A stretch of DNA of 12,677 nt from Actinomycetota bacterium (GTDB taxonomy: Bacteria > Actinomycetota > Actinomycetes > S36-B12 > UBA5976): positions 1 through 12,677 of the forward strand of contig CANLIF010000027.1 in NCBI GenBank assembly GCA_947491175.1, read 5' to 3'. Both the position numbers and the translations under genes were made by a program. Position 1 is the first letter of the stretch. Each line of letters begins with the position of its first letter. This document shows, piece by piece, positions 1 through 4,651 of this stretch. The notes beneath the pieces are model-generated. The model ran no database searches and was not told the origin of the DNA. It worked only from the letters and a program-made list of their open reading frames with translations.

Positions 1-324
1 ACCAAGGCATCTCTTGCAACTGAATCTTGGTTGTCGGCTGCATCGTTCCAGGAGACAACTCGTGTCCTTACCGATGCTGCAATCAACGGCAAGCGCGATC
101 CATTGCTTGGTCTAAAGGAAAACGTAATCATCGGAAAGTTGATCCCAGCAGGTACCGGTCTTCCGCGTTACCGCAACGTAAAGGTCGAACCAACCGAAGA
201 AGCCAAGGCAGCCGTCTACGCCGCAATGAGCGTCTACGACGACTACGACTACGGCGACTTCGGTCAAGCTTCTGGCGAAGCAGTTCGCCTGGAAGATTAC
301 GACATGGGGCAGTATCGGAGTTAA
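1..324 (+). CDS. rpoC: RNA polymerase beta' subunit, C-terminal fragment
   Basis: This is the last 107 codons of the beta' subunit, open at the left edge of the window and ending in TAA at 322-324. Beta' forms one jaw of the RNA polymerase active-site cleft, and its C-terminal region contacts omega. The reading shows the conserved C-terminal block with ASFQETTRVLTDAAI, followed by GLKENVIIGKLIPAGTG, which is diagnostic for bacterial rpoC. After it comes a short acidic, tyrosine-rich tail (YDDYDYGDFG, then AVRLEDYDMG) of the kind seen in actinobacterial beta' proteins. The rest of the gene, and presumably rpoB, lies to the left. A strong terminator starts 55 nt after the stop, so the rpoBC transcript should end there rather than run into the next gene. 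Confidence 0.97.
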   Translation, partial: TKASLATESWLSAASFQETTRVLTDAAINGKRDPLLGLKENVIIGKLIPAGTGLPRYRNVKVEPTEEAKAAVYAAMSVYDDYDYGDFGQASGEAVRLEDYDMGQYRS

Positions 325-377
325 GGGCCGGGGCGATAGCCGAGGGATCGAAACTCAATAAAAACAGTTCGTTAATA

Positions 378-420
378 CAAAGGCCGAGCAGAAATGCTCG
401 GCCTTTGTTGTTTCCCAGAA
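378..420 (+). repeat. Terminator-containing direct repeat, copy 1
   Basis: These 43 bases match 1178-1220 with four mismatches (at 393 in the loop, and at 409, 410 and 414). Similarity stops abruptly on both sides. The match covers the terminator hairpin and extends about 14 nt beyond it, ending in CCAGAA in both copies. The two copies bracket the carbonic anhydrase gene at an offset of exactly 800 nt. Confidence 0.85.
379..413 (+). terminator. Intrinsic terminator after rpoC
   Basis: A perfect 12-bp stem (left arm AAAGGCCGAGCA at 379-390, right arm 395-406) closes a GAAA tetraloop at 391-394. It is followed by a T-rich run, with eight T in 404-413. The AAA on the left and TTT on the right make it nearly symmetrical, so it could also work on the opposite strand. 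It should end rpoBC transcription. An almost identical element follows the carbonic anhydrase gene. Confidence 0.9.
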
Positions 421-452
421 CTTAATTACTTGAGACTCTTTTTGCAAGGATT

Positions 453-482
453 TTGCATAAACCAAGTTCAGTCATATCTAAT
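453..482 (+). promoter_or_regulatory. Candidate promoter for the carbonic anhydrase gene
   Basis: TTGCAT at 453-458 and TCTAAT at 477-482 resemble -35 and -10 boxes with an 18-nt spacer. A promoter is needed somewhere in 414-676 because a terminator lies upstream. A weaker alternative is TTGTAG at 579-584 with GATTAT at 604-609, at a long 19-nt spacing. Neither is strong. Confidence 0.3.
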
Positions 483-676
483 TAACAGATCTGTGTAAGA
501 GTCGTGCCCATGTTAACTGTGGTTCTGCTTACCAAGCGTTTGCACATCGACCATATGTCGACGAGTTCCTCACTGTGTTTGTAGGTCGCTGATCCACTCG
601 GACGATTATGCGGCCGGTTGCTAACAAGAGAAAAACAACCAACCAAACCTCAAACACAATAAAAAAAGGAATAGAA

Positions 677-1165
677 GTGTCAGTTACAGATGAATACCTT
701 GCAAACAATGCCGAATACGCCAAGTCCTTCAGCGGACCACTCCCACTCCCACCTAGCCGCAACATTGCAGTCCTTGCCTGCATGGATGCACGCCTTGATG
801 TCTACGGCGTCCTGGGTCTAGGCCAAGGCGAATCACATGTGATTCGTAACGCTGGTGGCGTAGTAACCGCTGACGAGATTCGCTCGCTAGCAATTAGTCA
901 GCGCCTACTCGGCACTAAAGAAATTATTTTGATCCATCACACTGATTGCGGCATGCTCACTTTCACTGATGATGAATTCAAGGAAGGAATCCGCGCTGAA
1001 GTTGGCCAAAAGCCAGAATGGGCAGCTGAAGCTTTCAGCGATCTTGATACCGACGTACGCCAGTCAATCGCTCGGATCAAAAACAGCCCGTACATCCCGC
1101 ATCGCGACCAGGTTCGAGGCTTCGTTTTCGACGTTGCCACCGGGCTGCTTCGCGAAGTTAAGTAG
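677..1165 (+). CDS. Beta-class carbonic anhydrase (Rv1284-like)
   Basis: This 162-residue cytoplasmic zinc enzyme interconverts CO2 and bicarbonate, supplying bicarbonate for carboxylases and pH balance. The zinc ligands are Cys35 (in ACMDARLD), His88 and Cys91 (in HHTDCGM), with the Asp37/Arg39 dyad beside the metal. Spacing and surrounding blocks (HVIRNAGG, RSLAISQRLLGT, MLTFTDD, GFVFDVATG) are those of the short mycobacterial type typified by Rv1284. The start is GTG at 677, because AAGGA at 666-670 lies 6 nt upstream and the protein then begins SVTDEYLANN as in relatives. An in-frame ATG at 608 would add 23 unlikely residues. The gene ends in tandem stops, TAG TAG. It stands alone between two terminators, inside a core rpoC-rpsL region where it is not a standard member. 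All catalytic residues are present. Confidence 0.93.
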   Translation: MSVTDEYLANNAEYAKSFSGPLPLPPSRNIAVLACMDARLDVYGVLGLGQGESHVIRNAGGVVTADEIRSLAISQRLLGTKEIILIHHTDCGMLTFTDDEFKEGIRAEVGQKPEWAAEAFSDLDTDVRQSIARIKNSPYIPHRDQVRGFVFDVATGLLREVK

Positions 1166-1177
1166 TAGCAAAACCTT

Positions 1178-1220
1178 CAAAGGCCGAGCAGAGATGCTCG
1201 GCCTTTGTCATTTGCCAGAA
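1178..1220 (+). repeat. Terminator-containing direct repeat, copy 2
   Basis: This is the second copy of the 43-nt element at 378-420, with 39 of 43 positions identical. All stem bases are the same. Differences fall in the loop and the downstream T-rich part, so both copies remain functional terminators. Confidence 0.85.
1179..1213 (+). terminator. Intrinsic terminator after carbonic anhydrase
   Basis: The 12-bp stem is identical to that of the rpoC terminator (left arm AAAGGCCGAGCA at 1179-1190, right arm 1195-1206) but closes a GAGA tetraloop. It is followed by a T-rich run interrupted by CA (1204-1213). It begins 13 nt after the first stop codon. It should isolate the carbonic anhydrase transcript from the str operon. 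Confidence 0.88.
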
Positions 1221-1294
1221 AATCGCATTCCTGACCAAAATGTCCGTTTTTTAGGTGCGACACGCCGTCCGCGTGGGTGGGGAGCAGTCTCGTT

Positions 1295-1324
1295 TTGACC
1301 TTTAACCATGAGTGCGGGTAATGT
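1295..1324 (+). promoter_or_regulatory. Candidate str operon promoter
   Basis: TTGACC at 1295-1300 is a near-consensus -35 box. Downstream, TAATGT at 1319-1324 fits the actinobacterial TANNNT -10 pattern with an 18-nt spacer; GGTAAT at 1317-1322 is an alternative with a 16-nt spacer. Transcription would start near 1330, just before the first leader hairpin. The promoter must serve rpsL-rpsG-fusA-tuf, since a terminator lies upstream at 1179-1213. Confidence 0.5.
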
Positions 1325-1335
1325 TTCACCTTGTG

Positions 1336-1351
1336 CCTAACGAAAGTTAGG
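1336..1351 (+). promoter_or_regulatory. str leader hairpin 1 with alternative pairings
   Basis: CCTAAC (1336-1341) and GTTAGG (1346-1351) form a perfect 6-bp stem around GAAA. The same bases can pair elsewhere: CTAACGAA (1337-1344) is fully complementary to TTCGTTAG (1391-1398), and ACGAAA (1340-1345) to TTTCGT (1352-1357). These pairings are mutually exclusive. Confidence 0.5.
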
Positions 1352-1454
1352 TTTCGTATCTATGCCTAGGGCTTCCCCGTCGGCGCAGTGTTCGTTAGAC
1401 AGGCTCCCTTTCCAAGGAAATGTCCAATAATACGCGCTAACTGGGGCAACACAC

Positions 1455-1471
1455 CCGACCGCGTGGGTCGG
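1455..1471 (+). promoter_or_regulatory. str leader hairpin 2
   Basis: CCGACC (1455-1460) and GGTCGG (1466-1471) form a perfect 6-bp stem with the loop GCGTG. No U-tract follows. It is directly followed by a second GC-rich hairpin, TGGCG (1478-1482) with CGCCA (1487-1491) around GTGC. Confidence 0.5.
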
Positions 1472-1477
1472 AGCTAG

Positions 1478-1491
1478 TGGCGGTGCCGCCA
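1478..1491 (+). promoter_or_regulatory. str leader hairpin 3
   Basis: TGGCG (1478-1482) pairs with CGCCA (1487-1491) around the four-base loop GTGC. The 14-nt element is symmetrical up to its centre. An A-rich stretch (1491-1502) follows rather than a U-tract, which argues against termination. Confidence 0.45.
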
Positions 1492-1508
1492 TCACAATAA
1501 ACGTTTGA

Positions 1509-1534
1509 AAGTTTCGCGAGAAGTCGCGCAACTT
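1509..1534 (+). promoter_or_regulatory. Hairpin immediately upstream of the rpsL ribosome binding site
   Basis: An inner perfect stem, CGCGA (1515-1519) with TCGCG (1524-1528), closes a GAAG loop. It is continued past a T/C mismatch by AAGTT (1509-1513) with AACTT (1530-1534). The structure ends 5 nt before the Shine-Dalgarno AAGGAG (1540-1545), close enough to influence ribosome loading on rpsL. Confidence 0.55.
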
Positions 1535-1550
1535 GGATGAAGGAGTACGA

Positions 1551-1925
1551 GTGCCAACGATCCAGCAGTTGGTCCGCAAGGGCCGACAGGACAAGGTCAC
1601 AAAGAACACGACGCCTGCTCTTAAGGGCAGTCCGCAACGCCGTGGCGTTTGCACGCGTGTTTACACGACAACACCTAAGAAGCCGAACTCTGCGCTTCGC
1701 AAGGTAGCTCGTGTGCGTTTGACCAGTGGCGCCGAAGTTACGGCTTACATCCCAGGTGAGGGTCACAACCTCCAAGAACACTCAATCGTGTTAGTTCGTG
1801 GTGGTCGTGTTAAGGATCTTCCCGGCGTACGTTACAAAATCATCCGTGGCGCTCTTGATACTCAAGGCGTAAAAAACCGTAAGCAGTCTCGCAGCCGCTA
1901 CGGCGCAAAGAAGGAGAAGAGCTGA
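1551..1925 (+). CDS. rpsL: 30S ribosomal protein S12
   Basis: This 124-residue protein of the small-subunit decoding centre helps select cognate tRNA. The GTG start at 1551 is preceded by AAGGAG (1540-1545, 5-nt spacing) and gives the family N-terminus PTIQQLVRKGR. An in-frame TTG at 1533 lies upstream of the Shine-Dalgarno and is not used. Conserved blocks are TTPKKPNSALRKVARVRL and GGRVKDLPGVRYKI. Lys43 and Lys88, the classic streptomycin-resistance positions, are wild type, as is Asp89, the residue methylthiolated in many bacteria. It is the first gene of the str operon, and its stop (TGA 1923-1925) is one base before the rpsG start. The RNA at 1568-1587 can fold into a stem with a GCAA loop that resembles the tuf-rpsJ hairpin. 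Confidence 0.98.
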   Translation: MPTIQQLVRKGRQDKVTKNTTPALKGSPQRRGVCTRVYTTTPKKPNSALRKVARVRLTSGAEVTAYIPGEGHNLQEHSIVLVRGGRVKDLPGVRYKIIRGALDTQGVKNRKQSRSRYGAKKEKS

Positions 1926-1926
1926 T

Positions 1927-2397
1927 ATGCCACGTAAAGGTCCAGCTCCGAAGCGACCAATTATTGTCGATCCGGTTTACCAGTCACCAGTAGTTACTCA
2001 ACTTGTTAACAAGATTTTGTTGCACGGCAAGAAGTCGACTGCAGAATCAATCGTTTACGGTGCGCTTTCCGGTTGCGCCGCAAAGACGGGTGCCGACCCA
2101 GTTCAGACTCTTCGTCGCGCACTCGACAACGTTCGCCCAACTCTTGAAGTTCGTAGCCGTCGCGTTGGTGGCGCTACCTACCAGGTGCCAATCGAAGTTA
2201 AGCCAGGTCGCGCTAACACACTTGCACTTCGCTGGTTAGTTGGTTATTCCCGTGCCCGTCGCGAGAAGACTATGACGGAACGCTTAATGAACGAAATCCT
2301 TGACGCTTCAAATGGTCTAGGCGCAGCTGTTAAGAAGCGCGAAGACACTCACAAGATGGCTGAAAGTAACAAGGCCTTCGCTCATTACCGCTGGTAA
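1927..2397 (+). CDS. rpsG: 30S ribosomal protein S7
   Basis: This 156-residue primary assembly protein of the 30S head binds the 3' major domain of 16S rRNA and lines the E-site mRNA exit. The full family length is present, from MPRKGPAPKRPIIVDPVY to AHYRW. The conserved segments NKILLHGKKSTAE (about residues 28-40), RRVGGATYQVPIEV and RWLVGYSRAR are all visible. ATG at 1927 comes one base after the rpsL stop, and its Shine-Dalgarno GGAG (1913-1916) lies within the rpsL coding end, so translation is probably coupled. In E. coli, S7 represses the str operon by binding the rpsL-rpsG junction. Here the junction is a single base, so that mechanism cannot operate in the same form. Confidence 0.98.
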   Translation: MPRKGPAPKRPIIVDPVYQSPVVTQLVNKILLHGKKSTAESIVYGALSGCAAKTGADPVQTLRRALDNVRPTLEVRSRRVGGATYQVPIEVKPGRANTLALRWLVGYSRARREKTMTERLMNEILDASNGLGAAVKKREDTHKMAESNKAFAHYRW

Positions 2398-2446
2398 TCC
2401 AAGAACACCAAATTTAAGCAACTAGAACAAGAGACGAGATAAGTAA

Positions 2447-4567
2447 GTGGCTACCGAAACAACGTTAGACCTCGCTAAGACCCGCAACATCGGGATCATG
2501 GCGCACATTGACGCGGGCAAAACCACAACTACTGAGCGCATTTTGTTCTACACCGGCATCAATTACAAGATCGGTGAAGTGCACGAAGGTGCAGCGACCA
2601 TGGACTGGATGGAACAAGAGCAAGAGCGTGGCATCACAATCACCTCTGCTGCCACCACATGTACTTGGAAAGATCACACAATCAACATCATTGACACTCC
2701 AGGTCACGTTGACTTCACTGTTGAAGTAGAACGTTCCCTTCGCGTACTTGATGGCGCAGTCGCAGTATTCGATGGCGTTGCTGGTGTTGAACCACAATCC
2801 GAAACAGTATGGCGCCAAGCAAACAAGTACAGCGTTCCGCGTATTTGTTTCGTAAACAAGCTTGATCGCACCGGTGCAGACTTCTTTATGTGCGTAGGCA
2901 TGATCAAAGATCGTCTAGGTGCTAACCCACTTATCCTTCAGCTTCCAATTGGTGCGGAAGGTGACTTCATTGGTCTAGTTGATTTGATTCGCATGCAGGC
3001 CATGGTTTGGCGCGGCGAAACAGCAATTGGTGAAGATTACACACTTGAAGCAATTCCAGCAGATTTGCAAGAGCAAGCTGATGAGTACCGCCAAATGATG
3101 CTTGAGACCATCGCCGAAAACGATGAAGTCTTCATGGAGAAGTTTTTCGCAGATCCTGATGCACTTACCGAAGATGACATTCATGATGCAGTTCGCCGGG
3201 TAACTCTTGTTGGTGGCGCAGTGCCAATCGTTACTGGAACTGCATTTAAGAACAAGGGTGTTCAGCCAATGCTTGACGCCGTTATTCGTTACTTGCCATC
3301 ACCACTAGACGTTGAAGGCGTTATTGGTCACAAGCCAGGCAAAATTGATGAAGAAATGTTGCGCACTCCAAGTGACAGTGAACCACTGGCTGGACTTGCA
3401 TTTAAAATTGCAACTGATCCGCACCTTGGCAAGCTAACTTACGTTCGCGTTTACTCGGGACGTCTTGAAGCTGGTTCTCAGGTTCTTAACTCAGTTAAGG
3501 GTCGCAAGGAGCGCATTGGAAAGATTTACCGAATGCATGCGAACAAGCGCGAAGAAATTGCAGCAGTAGGCGCTGGCGACATCGTTGCAGTAATGGGTCT
3601 TAAGGACACAACAACTGGCGAAACCCTTTGCGATCCAGCAAACCCAATCATTCTTGAGTCAATGACTTTCCCAGCCCCGGTTATCGAAGTTGCGATTGAA
3701 CCAAAAACCAAGAGTGACCAAGACAAACTTGGTGTTGCGATTCAGCGCTTGTCAGATGAAGATCCAACATTCCGCGTGCACACTGACGAAGAAACTGGCC
3801 AGACCATCATTGCTGGAATGGGCGAACTTCACTTGGAAATTTTGGTTGATCGCATGAAGCGCGAATTCAACGTGGAAGCAAACGTTGGTAAGCCACAGGT
3901 TGCTTACCGCGAAACCATCACCAAGAACGTTGATCGCATCGATTACACCCACAAGAAACAAACTGGTGGTTCGGGTCAGTTCGCCAAGGTACAAATTGCA
4001 ATTGGTCCAAATAAGCCAATTGATGGTGACGAGAATGCCAAGGGTGGTTACGTCTTCATTAACAAAGTTACTGGTGGACGTATTCCTCGCGAATACATCC
4101 CATCAGTGGATGCTGGTTGCCAAGATGCAATGGAAAACGGCGTACTAGCTGGCTACCCAATGGTTGATGTTCAAGTAACACTTCTTGACGGTGCGTACCA
4201 CGATGTTGACTCTTCTGAACTTGCATTCAAACTTGCTGGTACTCAAGCATTCAAAGAAGGCGTTCGCAGCGCTGGTCCAGTAATTCTTGAACCACTTATG
4301 AGCGTCGAAGTAACTACCCCTGAAGACTTCATGGGTGATGTCATCGGCGACCTTAACTCTCGACGCGGACAGATTCAGGCTATGGACGAGCGCTTCGGCT
4401 CTCGTGTAGTCAAGGCTCTGGTTCCGTTGTCAGAAATGTTCGGCTATGTGGGAGATCTTCGTAGTCGTACTCAGGGACGTGCTAGCTACTCCATGGAGTT
4501 CGCGCAGTACGCCCAAGTTCCCGCCAGCGTCCAGACAGAAATTGTCTCGAAGGCTCGGGGCGAGTAA
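2447..4567 (+). CDS. fusA: Translation elongation factor G
   Basis: This 706-residue GTPase drives translocation of tRNA and mRNA and, with RRF, splits post-termination ribosomes. Visible G motifs are the P-loop AHIDAGKT (19-26), switch I with RGITIT (Thr64), DTPGH (83-87, catalytic His87) and NKLD (137-140). The G5 loop is TAF at 265-267, where SAF/SAL is usual. The remaining domains are full length, with MGELHLEI, THKKQTGGSGQFAKV, GGRIPREYIPSVD and the C-terminal SEMFGYVGDLRS. The GTG start at 2447 follows a poor Shine-Dalgarno (a GAGACGAG-like stretch at 2431-2438), which is weak for such an abundant protein. It lies 49 nt after rpsG and 84 nt before tuf, and the fusA-tuf gap contains a 12-bp hairpin. 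Confidence 0.98.
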   Translation: MATETTLDLAKTRNIGIMAHIDAGKTTTTERILFYTGINYKIGEVHEGAATMDWMEQEQERGITITSAATTCTWKDHTINIIDTPGHVDFTVEVERSLRVLDGAVAVFDGVAGVEPQSETVWRQANKYSVPRICFVNKLDRTGADFFMCVGMIKDRLGANPLILQLPIGAEGDFIGLVDLIRMQAMVWRGETAIGEDYTLEAIPADLQEQADEYRQMMLETIAENDEVFMEKFFADPDALTEDDIHDAVRRVTLVGGAVPIVTGTAFKNKGVQPMLDAVIRYLPSPLDVEGVIGHKPGKIDEEMLRTPSDSEPLAGLAFKIATDPHLGKLTYVRVYSGRLEAGSQVLNSVKGRKERIGKIYRMHANKREEIAAVGAGDIVAVMGLKDTTTGETLCDPANPIILESMTFPAPVIEVAIEPKTKSDQDKLGVAIQRLSDEDPTFRVHTDEETGQTIIAGMGELHLEILVDRMKREFNVEANVGKPQVAYRETITKNVDRIDYTHKKQTGGSGQFAKVQIAIGPNKPIDGDENAKGGYVFINKVTGGRIPREYIPSVDAGCQDAMENGVLAGYPMVDVQVTLLDGAYHDVDSSELAFKLAGTQAFKEGVRSAGPVILEPLMSVEVTTPEDFMGDVIGDLNSRRGQIQAMDERFGSRVVKALVPLSEMFGYVGDLRSRTQGRASYSMEFAQYAQVPASVQTEIVSKARGE

Positions 4568-4596
4568 CGGCCCACAGGCCAAAAGTAATAAAAATC

Positions 4597-4623
4597 CTGT
4601 CGGAGTGAAGGTCACTCTGACAG
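4597..4623 (+). promoter_or_regulatory. 12-bp hairpin in the fusA-tuf intergenic region
   Basis: The left arm 4597-4608 (CTGTCGGAGTGA) pairs with 4612-4623 (TCACTCTGACAG) over 12 consecutive positions, with one G-U wobble and an AGG loop. An A-rich run (4581-4594) precedes it and no U-tract follows, so it does not look like a terminator. It lies 15 nt upstream of the strong tuf Shine-Dalgarno at 4639-4644. Possible roles are RNase processing, mRNA stabilisation of the tuf segment, or partial attenuation. Confidence 0.75.
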
Positions 4624-4651
4624 ACAGCACAAGGATCCAGGAGGACCCACC

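Larger units (their letters stand above)
325..676 (+). other. Non-coding gap between rpoC and the carbonic anhydrase gene
   Basis: I see no credible gene in this 352-nt gap. It holds the rpoC terminator (379-413), a weak candidate promoter (453-482), a small inverted repeat (TCGAC at 547-551 and GTCGA at 557-561), and an A/C-rich, G- and T-poor stretch at about 620-665 just upstream of the ribosome binding site. The carbonic anhydrase frame stays open upstream to an ATG at 608, but that stretch encodes a low-complexity Lys/Thr/Asn-rich peptide not expected in the family, so it is treated as untranslated. Confidence 0.6.
1207..1550 (+). other. str operon promoter region and structured 5' leader
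   Basis: This 344-nt region between the carbonic anhydrase terminator and rpsL has no convincing gene. It carries a candidate promoter at 1295-1324, which would give a leader of about 220 nt. Hairpins lie at 1336-1351, 1455-1471, 1478-1491 and 1509-1534, the last just before the rpsL ribosome binding site. A 22-codon open frame (ATG 1362, TAA 1428-1430) and a two-copy near-repeat (about 1260-1288 and 1451-1478) are also present. None of the hairpins has a U-tract, so they are not simple terminators. Such a leader suggests post-transcriptional control, possibly by a ribosomal protein, but this is inference. Confidence 0.55.

Noticed and set aside
27..425. 132-codon open frame overlapping the rpoC end
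   Set aside because: It is out of frame with a clearly conserved rpoC C-terminus, runs through a terminator, and encodes an Arg/Ser-rich chance product.
547..561. Small inverted repeat TCGAC/GTCGA as a repressor site
   Set aside because: A five-base arm is common by chance and its position relative to a promoter is unknown.
608..676. In-frame ATG extension of the carbonic anhydrase
   Set aside because: It would add 23 low-complexity residues not seen in the family. The GTG at 677 has a proper Shine-Dalgarno and gives the family N-terminus.
1308..1340. 10-codon frame ending inside the first str leader hairpin
   Set aside because: Its ATG lies between the -35 and -10 boxes of the best promoter candidate and no Shine-Dalgarno precedes it, so it is probably not transcribed.
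1420..1440. Six-codon frame ATG 1420 to TAA in the str leader
   Set aside because: AAGGA is only one base from the ATG and the peptide is too short to judge; likely chance.
1551..1925. Streptomycin-resistance change in S12
   Set aside because: Lys43 and Lys88 are both wild type.
4568..4651. Internal tuf promoter in the fusA-tuf gap
   Set aside because: A TAATAA-like sequence occurs near 4586-4591, but no acceptable -35 box is found at 16-19 nt upstream.
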